DNA of 8,588 nt from Prolixibacteraceae bacterium (lineage in GTDB: Bacteria; Bacteroidota; Bacteroidia; Bacteroidales; Prolixibacteraceae), in the NCBI GenBank assembly GCA_016930735.1, contig JAFGGF010000419.1:1-8588 (forward strand), given 5' to 3'. The notes below the pieces were generated by a model. The model was not told where the DNA came from and ran no database searches. It saw only the letters and a program-made list of their open reading frames with translations. This document shows positions 1 through 7,296 of this stretch, one piece after another. The stretch's first letter is position 1. The number at the start of each line of letters is the position of its first letter. The translations under genes and the position numbers were made by a program.

Positions 1-2306
1 CCCGGAATGTTGTCTTCTTCTATCATTCTGACAAAATCATCAGTGATCCGGATCAACTCGTCAAATTCATCACCTGAAACATCAATATTAATAGGAGCTC
101 CGGTAGGTGGCCCTTCTTCTTCCTTTTCGACATAAATTTTTGCACCCACAAAACCATCCAGATTTTTGGAAAGTTGTTGCATTATTTTGGAAGTACTGAT
201 GCCTTCCCTTAATTTATATTCAACAAAAGAAATTGAGGTCAATGATTTATTCGGGCTGGGCTGATTACCTTCAAATCCACCACCCTTACCAACGCCAACA
301 TTGGTTGTAACCGACTTTACAATATGTTTTGCAGGAGAGATAGTTATATTAATAATATTCTCAACTTCACGTGAAACTTCATCGGTTCTTTCAATAGAAG
401 TACCCAAAGGTAATTCCATTGTTACATAAATGGTTGTCGGGTCGGTGTCGGGAAAAAATACTACCCGCGGATTACTTGAAAAATAAAATATCATTGAAAA
501 AATTAGCAGTACTACAGTGGCTCCCAAATAAATATTTGGCCATACTCCCTTTAATGCATGCCTTAACTGAATCGTATATAATTTTTCAATAAATCCTAAA
601 AATTTATTCTGGAACCATCTTGCCATCGGACGGAAAGCCAGGTAATTCAATACTATTATTAGAGCCACAGTAACAAGCAGGTTTGCTAACAGATAAATAC
701 CTGCCAGATAAAGCGGGACTGAAATCAACACAAATATTCCGGCTCTTTTGAACGATTTTTTCCAGTTATGTTTAACATTTATATCATCGTTTTTCATAAA
801 TGATGAAATAAATGCCGGATTGATTATCAGGGCAACGAATAGCGATGAAGCCAAAACAATGATCAGCGTTTTAGGCAGGATTGCCATAAACTGCCCAACT
901 ATTCCTTCCCACATTAACAGAGGAGTAAATGCAGCAAGCGTTGTGAGTGTTGAAGAAATGATAGGGAAAGCGATCTCGCTGACTCCTTTTTTTGTTGCCG
1001 AAAGTTTTGAATATCCTGAATTAAAAAGCCGGTAAACATTTTCGACCGTTACAATGGCATTGTCGACCAGCATACCCAGCGCAAGGATCAGTGAATACAA
1101 AACCATGGAGTTTAATGAAATACCGCTTTGCTGAAGAATTACAAACGAAAGGAACATCGACAACGGGATTGCCAGCCCTGAAAACAATGCATTCCTGAAT
1201 CCAAGGAAAAGGAATAACACAAAAGTTACCAGGATCATTGCCAGGATAATGCTGTTTTCAAGGTTTGAAATTGTATCCTGAATATAAATTGTAAGGTCAT
1301 CGGTAACAACTACATCGAGGTTAACCGGGAGGTATCCCAGCTTTTTTTGTTCTTCAATAACCTGAAAAACCTTTTTTGATGCATCAAGAATATTCTCGCC
1401 TGATTTTTTGGTGACTGAAAGTGTCACAACTGGCTTGTCGTTTAAACGGGCAATAGTCGATTGTTCCTTATAACCATCAACAACGGTTGCAACATCGCGG
1501 ATATAAACAGGTTTACCCATGTTAACCTTAATGATGGTGTTTTCGATCTGCTCAATATTCTTGTAATCAGCTTCGGTACGAATTACCCTTCGGGTTTTAT
1601 CGGCTGTGAATTCACCTGCACCCATTGTAATATTTTCAAGCTGAATGGCAAATGCAATGTCATCAAATGTCAAACCTACTGCATCCAGTTTATAAGGATC
1701 AACATTGATCTGTATTTCACGCTCTTCAACACCACGGATGTTTGCTTCCGAGATTTCCCTTAAACTTTCAAATTCATCCTGAAGAATTTCAGCATACTTT
1801 TTCATTTCACGCATGCTGAAATCGCCTGAAATATTCACATTCATAATAGGAAATTCCGACAGGTCAAAATCCATTACCATCGGATCGGTATCCAGGTCGC
1901 TTGGCAGGTCAGTTTTAGCTTTGTCAACCCTGTCTTTTGTATCCTGAAGTGCGTCTTTTATTGTTACATTGGTATTAAATTCAACAATAATTGTACTCAC
2001 GTCCTGATATGAAGCTGAGGTAACATCCTTGATACCTTTCATACCTTTTAATTCCTGTTCAATCGGGCGGGTAATCAGGTTTTCAATATCGACAGGTGAA
2101 TTCCCCGGATAGACTGTCTGAATAAAAATGTAAGGGACAACAATCTCGGGCATCGCTTCCCTCGGCATTTTCTGATAAGAATAGATTCCGAAAAAAACAA
2201 TCAAAGCAGTTAGTATATAAACTGTTGTTTTGTTTTTTAATGCCAGATAGGTCGGGGCAAACCTTCGCTGGATATTTTGGGTATTTTTTGAATTATCTTT
2301 AACCAT
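1..2306 (-). CDS. RND efflux pump inner-membrane subunit (AcrB/HAE type), 3' end outside window
   Basis: My translation of the - strand from ATG at 2306 is open for 768 codons to the window edge; AcrB-type pumps run to about 1000-1050 residues, so the C-terminal quarter or so is missing. These proton-driven pumps export drugs, detergents or other amphiphiles as trimers. TM1 lies at about residues 28-44, followed by a periplasmic porter region (PGNSPVDIENLI near 65-80) and TM2-TM6 from about 352 to 505. The TM4 proton-relay motif reads GMLVDNAIVTVEN, with D415 and N416 where AcrB has Asp407-Asp408. A second hydrophobic block at about 523-558 precedes TM7 (about 590-609) and looks like two extra membrane spans. 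A second periplasmic domain follows (FFPDTDPTTIYV). The gene starts 33 bp after the adaptor gene and is the last seen in the operon. Family call is secure; substrate is unknown, and the second-half relay lysine cannot be checked. Confidence 0.95.
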   Translation of the reverse strand, partial: MVKDNSKNTQNIQRRFAPTYLALKNKTTVYILTALIVFFGIYSYQKMPREAMPEIVVPYIFIQTVYPGNSPVDIENLITRPIEQELKGMKGIKDVTSASYQDVSTIIVEFNTNVTIKDALQDTKDRVDKAKTDLPSDLDTDPMVMDFDLSEFPIMNVNISGDFSMREMKKYAEILQDEFESLREISEANIRGVEEREIQINVDPYKLDAVGLTFDDIAFAIQLENITMGAGEFTADKTRRVIRTEADYKNIEQIENTIIKVNMGKPVYIRDVATVVDGYKEQSTIARLNDKPVVTLSVTKKSGENILDASKKVFQVIEEQKKLGYLPVNLDVVVTDDLTIYIQDTISNLENSIILAMILVTFVLFLFLGFRNALFSGLAIPLSMFLSFVILQQSGISLNSMVLYSLILALGMLVDNAIVTVENVYRLFNSGYSKLSATKKGVSEIAFPIISSTLTTLAAFTPLLMWEGIVGQFMAILPKTLIIVLASSLFVALIINPAFISSFMKNDDINVKHNWKKSFKRAGIFVLISVPLYLAGIYLLANLLVTVALIIVLNYLAFRPMARWFQNKFLGFIEKLYTIQLRHALKGVWPNIYLGATVVLLIFSMIFYFSSNPRVVFFPDTDPTTIYVTMELPLGTSIERTDEVSREVENIINITISPAKHIVKSVTTNVGVGKGGGFEGNQPSPNKSLTSISFVEYKLREGISTSKIMQQLSKNLDGFVGAKIYVEKEEEGPPTGAPINIDVSGDEFDELIRITDDFVRMIEEDNIP

Positions 2307-2339
2307 TTTAATAAGTCTTTTAGGTTTTAAGCCTGAAGA

Positions 2340-3458
2340 TTATAGACGAACCAATGTCCCTTCAACAACCTGGGTATAACCTTCGGTAATTACTTTATCG
2401 CCTGATTCAATACCGTCAATAACTTCAGTTATATTGTTTTGGCTAATACCAGGAGTAACATATACTTTTTTTGCCCTTGACTCCCCGTTTTCCTGTTTTA
2501 CTATATAAGTATAAAAGCCTTTAAAATCTTCTTTTATCAGAAGGTTGGGAACAACAACTGCATCTTCTGAAACATAATCACGCATTTTTATTATAGAAAC
2601 CAGGTTGGGTTTTAAGCTGTTACCTGAATTATTCAGGTTAATCCTGATCCTGAATGTCCGGTTATTAGGGTCTATGGTATTGCCAATGCGATAAATGGTT
2701 GCATCAACTTCCTTATTTAATGCCGGGAAGTTAACTTTTACTTTATCCCCGTTTTTGATTTTAGTAAGGTAAGCTTCCGAAACATCGGCATAAATCCTTA
2801 ACTGAGAAGTATTTAATACTTTGGCAAACGGAACCTGCGGACTTCCAATCTGGCCTTTTTTCTGATAAACTATATCAACAACACCATCGATTGGTGATTT
2901 AACCACTGCCATTTCAATCTGCGCCTTGAGTCCTTCAATCCTTTTTTCAATCGATTCTTTATTGGTTTTAGCCTGCAGGAACTGAATCTCAGATCCGATA
3001 TTCTGGTCCCAAAGATTTTTTTGGCGTTGGAATGTAGTTTGTGCAAGTTCGAGCTGGATTTCCATTTCATCGAGTGAACGGTTAAGTGCATCAGTATTAA
3101 GTTTTGCCAGGACCTGCCCCTTATTAACATTCATACCTTCGGTAACAAGCACCTCTTCAATAACACCTATCGATTCAGGGCTGACATTAATATCCTGTTC
3201 GGCTTCCACATTTCCTGATGCTTCAATAAAATGTTCAAAAGTCTGCAACTGAACCTCAGTAGCTTTTATATTTACTATATCTTCTACAACATTTGCATCC
3301 AACTCTGTTTCAAGCGCTTCAATTTTTTGCTCAAGGTCGTGAACCTGTTGTTTGTATTTCTGTAATTGCTGACGTTTTGCAGCTTCATCGTCAACTGTTG
3401 TACTTGCACATGAGGCAAGAAATACGGTTACGGTTATTAAAATTGCTAATTTTTTCAT
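2340..3458 (-). CDS. Periplasmic adaptor lipoprotein of RND efflux pump (AcrA/HlyD/MFP family)
   Basis: The 372-residue membrane fusion protein should link the RND pump to the TolC-like channel. I start it at ATG 3458 because a lipoprotein signal follows at once: MKKLAILITVTVFLASC, with lipobox L14-A-S-C17, so Cys17 would be lipidated. An in-frame TTG at 3503 would add 15 polar residues ahead of the signal and overlap the tolC end, so it is rejected. In order come an N-terminal charged heptad-like helix (about 24-55, QQLQKYKQQVHDLEQKIEAL), the first lipoyl half (about 90-121, IGVIEEVLVTEGMNVNKGQ), a helical hairpin (about 125-182), the second lipoyl half (VVKSPIDGVVDIVY, from 185), then beta-barrel and membrane-proximal domains ending in GDKVITEGYTQVVEGTLV. 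The gap from tolC is 31 bp. No purine-rich Shine-Dalgarno is seen; the leader is A-rich, as is common in Bacteroidota. Confidence 0.95.
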   Translation of the reverse strand: MKKLAILITVTVFLASCASTTVDDEAAKRQQLQKYKQQVHDLEQKIEALETELDANVVEDIVNIKATEVQLQTFEHFIEASGNVEAEQDINVSPESIGVIEEVLVTEGMNVNKGQVLAKLNTDALNRSLDEMEIQLELAQTTFQRQKNLWDQNIGSEIQFLQAKTNKESIEKRIEGLKAQIEMAVVKSPIDGVVDIVYQKKGQIGSPQVPFAKVLNTSQLRIYADVSEAYLTKIKNGDKVKVNFPALNKEVDATIYRIGNTIDPNNRTFRIRINLNNSGNSLKPNLVSIIKMRDYVSEDAVVVPNLLIKEDFKGFYTYIVKQENGESRAKKVYVTPGISQNNITEVIDGIESGDKVITEGYTQVVEGTLVRL

Positions 3459-3489
3459 TGTTGTATTTTTTATTGTTTTTGTTTTCCAT

Positions 3490-4869
3490 TTAAAGTTTTC
3501 CAAGGGCTTTTTTTAACGCCAGATCAGCCTGCAGGAGTTGTAATGCAGATCCGATATAAGAACCATATGCCTGAATATATTGAGTTTCTATCTGCGATAA
3601 TTCTGTACTGCCGGAAAGACCATTCTGGAATTTGATTTTTGTTTTGTCTTTAATTTTTTCTGCCAGTTGGCGGTTTTCAACATCGTTATGGTATTTATCA
3701 ATTGCCGATTCAAAATTGGCTTTTGCAGTCAGGTAATCTTTTTGAAGTGTAATTTCTGAAAACATCCTATCATTCTCAGCCTTTTCTAAATTAATCCGAG
3801 CTTGTTGAACCTTAAAAATCTTTTGTCCTGAATTAAATATCGGCATCGAAAGATTCAGTCCAACCATAGATGAAGGAAACCAATTCACCGACGATTTAAA
3901 TAAATTAGCATTATTCCCAAATGAAGTTTTGCTCCAATTATAAAACATGCTAATTCTTGGTAAAAAAGTGGATTTCTCAAGTTTTAATAATTTTTCAGAA
4001 GCCATATAATTTGAAACCGAAAGTTTGTAATCAATATGATCTGAAAAATCAAATGACTGAGAATCATTAGCCTCCAATATCGGATTCAAATATGATGAAA
4101 TTCCTTCCATTAAACTGATCTCTGCATCAATAGGATAACCCATTGTATATTTTAACACAACTTTTGAAATGTTAATTTCCCTGTCGGCCTTTAAAATTTC
4201 GTTTTCAGCATTTTTAACCAAAAGTTTCATCTGGTCAACATCCTGCTCTTCCCTGAAACCGTTTTTATAATATTCAAGTGTTTCTTCGTAAAGTTTTTTG
4301 GTGTTTTCTAGATTTTCTACCATTACTATTTTATTTTCTTCACCAACAAGTACATAATAATAAGCCTGGGCAACCGCATCGCGAATATCTATTTTTGATT
4401 TTTCATGGACTTGTTTTGAAAGATTTAAATAAACCTGAGAAGATCCAATCCCTACAATGTATGAACCATCAAAAAGTAGTTGGCTTACTGTAAAACCATA
4501 GTTTGAACTATATTTCTGTGCAAACGAAATTGGGTAGGTCCCATCGGGAGGAGTATCTTCCGGTATGCCTATATAAGGCCAAAAGTCCTTCGGTATAATA
4601 GCAACAGGAAATGGTTGTTTTGCCGCAGAAATATTCTTAGTATAATCAAAAGTACCAGATATTTGAGGCAGTCCTATCGTTATTGTTTCCCACACTTTTC
4701 TTTGAGCACTTATAACATCAAGACTTGTGTTTTGAAGGACATACGAATTTTGCATAGCATACTGCTGGGCTTCCTCCAGCGTAAACCGGGTTCCTTCATT
4801 TTGTGCTGTTGCCCCCATCGAAAGAACTACAGCAATAGTCAGAAGTAAGGTCTTTGTTCTCTTTTTCAT
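3490..4869 (-). CDS. TolC-family outer-membrane efflux channel
   Basis: The 459-residue protein should be the trimeric outer-membrane duct of the tripartite pump. ATG 4869 is chosen because a classic signal peptide starts there (MKKRTKTLLLTIAVVLSMG, then ATAQ, cleavage around residue 23). The in-frame TTG at 4929 would put 20 basic and polar residues before it. The mature protein begins with the TolC/OEP opening FTLEEAQQYAMQNSYVLQ and has the two-fold OEP layout: long charged alpha-helical stretches alternating with strand segments (SSNYGFTVSQLLFDGSY in the first half; SSMVGLNLSMPIFNSGQK in the second). It ends in a helical stretch with ELSQIETQYIQAYGSYIGSALQLLQADLAL, typical of the family. 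It lies between the regulator (70 bp upstream) and the adaptor (31 bp downstream), giving an operon with all three pump layers. AAAGGA sits almost against the ATG, too close for a normal Shine-Dalgarno. Confidence 0.94.
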   Translation of the reverse strand: MKKRTKTLLLTIAVVLSMGATAQNEGTRFTLEEAQQYAMQNSYVLQNTSLDVISAQRKVWETITIGLPQISGTFDYTKNISAAKQPFPVAIIPKDFWPYIGIPEDTPPDGTYPISFAQKYSSNYGFTVSQLLFDGSYIVGIGSSQVYLNLSKQVHEKSKIDIRDAVAQAYYYVLVGEENKIVMVENLENTKKLYEETLEYYKNGFREEQDVDQMKLLVKNAENEILKADREINISKVVLKYTMGYPIDAEISLMEGISSYLNPILEANDSQSFDFSDHIDYKLSVSNYMASEKLLKLEKSTFLPRISMFYNWSKTSFGNNANLFKSSVNWFPSSMVGLNLSMPIFNSGQKIFKVQQARINLEKAENDRMFSEITLQKDYLTAKANFESAIDKYHNDVENRQLAEKIKDKTKIKFQNGLSGSTELSQIETQYIQAYGSYIGSALQLLQADLALKKALGKL

Positions 4870-4939
4870 TTCCTTTAATTGTTTTCTTAATAGTGGTATT
4901 GGTTGTATATTTTTTATTTTATTTTTCAATCATTTAAAA

Positions 4940-5569
4940 TCAGATTTGAACTGATTCATATGAAAGTTCCTTTAATTTTTTCCTGTAATATTTTAATCCT
5001 TTATCGGTGCAAATCCCGTGTAAATGATAATCAATGGTTTTATCAAATATTTCAATATCACCAAGCTCATTTTCCGAAAAAATTCCCTGTGCAGCATTCA
5101 GGGTAAGCAACATCCTGCCAACATTCAGCTTTGCTACAAACTCAGAATCAACCTCCTCTCTAAATAAGTTCTGATTTTTCCCTTCTTCAATATTAAGTTT
5201 GGTATCACGAAAAAGTTTTTCCCTTTTAAAATTATGAAGCTTCTCCCATAACGAAGGATATAACCTCCTTAAATCATATTCCAGGTTATTATTATAATAT
5301 TTCAGGATTGTTGACAAATGCTTCCGAAGAGCAAAAATCCGGTCAATCGGATTTTCAATTTCTTTATTATTAAAATCGAATACCGGGTTTTCCATATAAT
5401 AATTCAGTACTTCCTCAACCAAATTCTCTTTATCTTTAAAATTCTGGTAAAGAGTCTTTTTCGAAATCCCCAGTTCCGATGCTATTTCATCCATGGTTAC
5501 ACTTTTTACACCATAGCGGAAATACATTTGCCCTACCTGTTTGACAATATTTATTTTCTTTTCATCCAT
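4940..5569 (-). CDS. TetR/AcrR-family transcriptional regulator, first gene of the efflux operon
   Basis: The 209-residue protein has a TetR-type N-terminal DNA-binding domain. Helix 1 is about residues 4-19 (KINIVKQVGQMYFRYG), and the helix-turn-helix is about 25-46 (TMDEIASELGISKKTLYQNF) followed by KDKENL, the family signature. The remaining ~155 residues form a divergent ligand-binding domain with no recognisable ligand signature. ATG 5569 is chosen because later Met codons (M15, M26) would cut into helix 1 or the recognition unit. Most TetR proteins are repressors released by small ligands, and its place as first gene of the pump operon suggests it controls its own transcription and the pump's. 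That role is inferred from position and from an inverted repeat just upstream (5601-5628). No Shine-Dalgarno precedes the start; a -7-like promoter box ends only 6 bp before the ATG. Confidence 0.93.
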   Translation of the reverse strand: MDEKKINIVKQVGQMYFRYGVKSVTMDEIASELGISKKTLYQNFKDKENLVEEVLNYYMENPVFDFNNKEIENPIDRIFALRKHLSTILKYYNNNLEYDLRRLYPSLWEKLHNFKREKLFRDTKLNIEEGKNQNLFREEVDSEFVAKLNVGRMLLTLNAAQGIFSENELGDIEIFDKTIDYHLHGICTDKGLKYYRKKLKELSYESVQI

Positions 5570-5575
5570 GGGCTA

Positions 5576-5583
5576 CAAATATA
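5576..5583 (-). promoter_or_regulatory. Candidate -7 promoter element for the tetR-efflux operon
   Basis: On the - strand the octamer TATATTTG matches the Bacteroidota -7 consensus TAnnTTTG exactly. It ends 6 nt before the tetR ATG. The usual spacing upstream holds GTTTCC (5606-5601), only a partial match to the -33 TTTG element. If used, transcription would begin at or very near the ATG, giving a leaderless or almost leaderless mRNA. The octamer can occur by chance in AT-rich DNA, so support is the match plus its position. Confidence 0.45.
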
Positions 5584-5600
5584 TCGGGAATAATCACAGG

Positions 5601-5628
5601 GGAAACTTTTTTGGTGTTTGCAGTTTCC
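5601..5628. promoter_or_regulatory. Candidate TetR operator: 7-14-7 inverted repeat upstream of tetR
   Basis: GGAAACT at 5601-5607 and AGTTTCC at 5622-5628 are perfect reverse complements separated by 14 bp. The arm centres are 21 bp apart, about two helical turns, which suits a TetR-family dimer or pair of dimers. The gene-proximal arm covers the presumed -33 region of the tetR promoter, so binding there would block RNA polymerase. It is 32-59 bp upstream of the tetR start. Assignment as operator is inference from symmetry and position; nothing in the sequence proves that this regulator binds it. Confidence 0.45.
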
Positions 5629-5765
5629 GCTTTTAGCAATAAATTAATTTTTAAAGGCATTTTAATTGTTTTTATGGCGACAACAAAACTATGGGAACAA
5701 TTAAAGTTTTTTAATTACGAATCGGTGAATAGTGAATTTTTAGGGAGTTAATGGCGAATATGGAA

Positions 5766-5808
5766 CCCGGATAAAGCCTTTTTTAATTAAATAAAAATTT
5801 TATCCGGG
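5766..5808 (-). terminator. 10-bp inverted repeat at the ispD stop codon, possible 3'-end hairpin
   Basis: CCCGGATAAA (5766-5775) and TTTATCCGGG (5799-5808) are perfect 10-bp reverse complements around a 23-nt AT-rich loop. The repeat straddles the ispD stop codon (TAA at 5802-5800 on the - strand), so the hairpin would form at the 3' end of the ispD mRNA. No T-run follows on either strand, so it is not a standard intrinsic terminator. It could instead stabilise the transcript end or act with another termination mechanism. It is the only strong hairpin in the gap between ispD and tetR. Confidence 0.4.
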
Positions 5809-6474
5809 CAATTTATCCCAAAAAATGGTTGCTGTTAACAGGTCGTCAGGATATGTGATTTTAATATTTTCACGATTTCCTTCAACCGTGTAAATGTTTT
5901 TACCAAAGGCTTCAAACACCGATGCATCATCGGTAAATAACCGAGAATATGCCTGTTGATATGCACGTTTTATTTCAGAGAGAACAAAAGTCTGCGGAGT
6001 TTGTACTAAAACAAAATCGGAGCGGTTAACTGCCATTGATTTTTCGCCACCTTTTTTCCGCAACGATTCAGTTATCGGCACAACCGGAATTGCATTCCCT
6101 TCTTTTTGTGCTGTATTAAAACACCTTTCAAGTGTTTCTTTACTAACCAGCGGACGCACTCCATCATGAATAAAAACAATCCCTTCACCGGTTATACTAT
6201 CCAATCCGTTTTTTACAGAATAAAATCGTTTATCCCCGCCACCCGAAATTCTGTGATTTAAATTAAAAGAATATTCCTGGCAAAGCTCTTCCCATTTTTT
6301 AATCTGGTTCTCAGGAAGAACGACATAAATTTCAGTTTCAGGGTCGAAAGCAACAAATACCTCAATAGTACGCATTAAAACCGGTTTTCCTGCCAGTAAA
6401 AGGAATTGTTTGGGTATTTCCTCTCCCATCCTGCTTCCGGTGCCTCCGGCCACTATTAAAGCAAACTTTTTCAT
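5800..6474 (-). CDS. ispD: 2-C-methyl-D-erythritol 4-phosphate cytidylyltransferase
   Basis: IspD makes 4-diphosphocytidyl-methylerythritol from MEP and CTP, the third step of the non-mevalonate isoprenoid pathway, in the cytoplasm. The 224-residue length is close to the family norm (about 225-240). The nucleotide-binding start ALIVAGGTGSRMG carries R15, and PKQF carries K22; these match the catalytic Arg20 and Lys27 of the E. coli enzyme. GGGDKRFYSVKNGL (78-91) is the conserved CTP-binding segment. HDGVRP (103-108) holds D104 and R107, matching Asp106 and Arg109. NIKITYPDDL near the C-terminus holds K205, matching Lys213. Related ribitol- or sugar-phosphate cytidylyltransferases share the fold, but the motif set and length favour IspD. 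It is divergent from the DUF2461 gene across a 69-bp gap and 230 bp ahead of tetR, probably a separate transcript. ATG 6474 begins right at the conserved N-terminal strand. Confidence 0.93.
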   Translation of the reverse strand: MKKFALIVAGGTGSRMGEEIPKQFLLLAGKPVLMRTIEVFVAFDPETEIYVVLPENQIKKWEELCQEYSFNLNHRISGGGDKRFYSVKNGLDSITGEGIVFIHDGVRPLVSKETLERCFNTAQKEGNAIPVVPITESLRKKGGEKSMAVNRSDFVLVQTPQTFVLSEIKRAYQQAYSRLFTDDASVFEAFGKNIYTVEGNRENIKITYPDDLLTATIFWDKLPG

Positions 6475-6543
6475 TGTCTAAGTGTTTTTGAAAAAGAGTT
6501 TTTAAATTAGCAGGTAAACTTAAACAATAAATTATTTCGATGT

Positions 6544-7203
6544 ATGGAAAAAATCCTGAATTTCCTTTCCGGATTAAGCAAAAACAATTCACGGGAATGG
6601 TTTAACGACCACCGTAGAGAGTATGAAGAAAGCCGGGATAAAATGTTTTTTTATACTGAAGTTTTTATTAACGAAATCAGAAAATTTGATACCGAAATCC
6701 CTGTAACTGACCCTAAAGAATGCCTTTTCAGAATTTTCAGGGATATCCGTTTTTCAAACGATAAACGTCCTTATAAAACAAATATGGGAAGCTTTATTGC
6801 CAAAGGTGGCCGGAAGAGTGCACATGCAGGCTATTATTTTCATATTGAACCTGACAGTAATTTTGCCGGTGGTGGAATTTATATGCCGCCTGCAGAACCT
6901 TTAAAGGCGATCAGGATGGCCATCTATGAAAATCCGGATGAATTTATTTCTCTTGTTGAAAATAAAAATTTCAAAAAAACTTTTACCGAATTTTACGGTG
7001 AAAAATTAAAGACAGCACCCAAAGGATTTCCCAAAGATTTTGAACATATAAATCTACTACTGCATAAATCGTATGCTTTTGGGCATCAGCTAAATAATGA
7101 CGAAGTAAAAGGAGAAAACTTTATTGAAACAACGTTGGATATTTTTAAAAATCTGGCACCTGTTAACCGCTTTTTAAACGAAGCTCTCGTAAAATATTTA
7201 TAA
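6544..7203 (+). CDS. DUF2461 family protein (TIGR02453-like), function unknown
   Basis: The 219-residue protein matches what I know of the DUF2461 family, widespread in bacteria and some fungi and without an established biochemical role. Typical features are the N-terminal NNSREWFNDHRREYE (14-28), the central FRIFRDIRFSNDKRPYKTN (62-80) and a strand-rich HAGYYFHIEPDSNFAGGGIY (94-113), ending PVNRFLNEALVKYL. The length is normal for the family (about 210-230). There is no signal peptide or hydrophobic span, so it should be cytoplasmic. ATG 6544 is close to the expected N-terminus, since family members usually begin a few residues before the FLxxLxxNN segment. It diverges from ispD and is followed after 93 bp by an intrinsic terminator, so it is probably transcribed alone. 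Neighbours give no clue to function. Confidence 0.88.
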   Translation: MEKILNFLSGLSKNNSREWFNDHRREYEESRDKMFFYTEVFINEIRKFDTEIPVTDPKECLFRIFRDIRFSNDKRPYKTNMGSFIAKGGRKSAHAGYYFHIEPDSNFAGGGIYMPPAEPLKAIRMAIYENPDEFISLVENKNFKKTFTEFYGEKLKTAPKGFPKDFEHINLLLHKSYAFGHQLNNDEVKGENFIETTLDIFKNLAPVNRFLNEALVKYL

Positions 7204-7296
7204 AAAAAATAAATAATCGGGGTTACCTTTTTATAAAAACAGGAATTTAGTAATATATGACCCTTATTATTTATCTTTCCAATTCCAATGATACTG

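Noticed and set aside
748..1035. Open frame of 95 codons on the + strand
   Set aside because: It lies wholly antisense to the RND pump gene, whose translation carries clear family motifs across the same bases; no signal or family feature in the + frame.
1461..1763. Open frame of 100 codons on the + strand
   Set aside because: Antisense to the porter-domain region of the RND gene; cysteine-rich, no recognisable domain.
2870..3130. Open frame of 86 codons on the - strand
   Set aside because: Alternative frame inside the adaptor gene; the adaptor frame has the lipoyl and hairpin motifs.
3459..3503. Longer adaptor start at TTG 3503
   Set aside because: It would place 15 polar residues before a complete lipoprotein signal and overlap the tolC end; ATG 3458 fits better.
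4870..4929. Longer tolC-like start at TTG 4929
   Set aside because: It adds 20 basic/polar residues ahead of a normal signal peptide that starts at ATG 4869.
5674..5751. 25-codon open frame on the + strand between tetR and ispD
   Set aside because: Short enough to arise by chance, no ribosome-binding site at useful spacing, no promoter match, no recognisable sequence.
6475..6543. Shared divergent promoter elements between ispD and the DUF2461 gene
   Set aside because: The 69-bp gap must hold promoters, but no good TAnnTTTG match with a proper -33 partner is visible on either strand.
6362..6592. Open frame of 76 codons on the - strand overlapping the ispD start and the DUF2461 start
   Set aside because: Overlaps two well-supported genes and has no family features.
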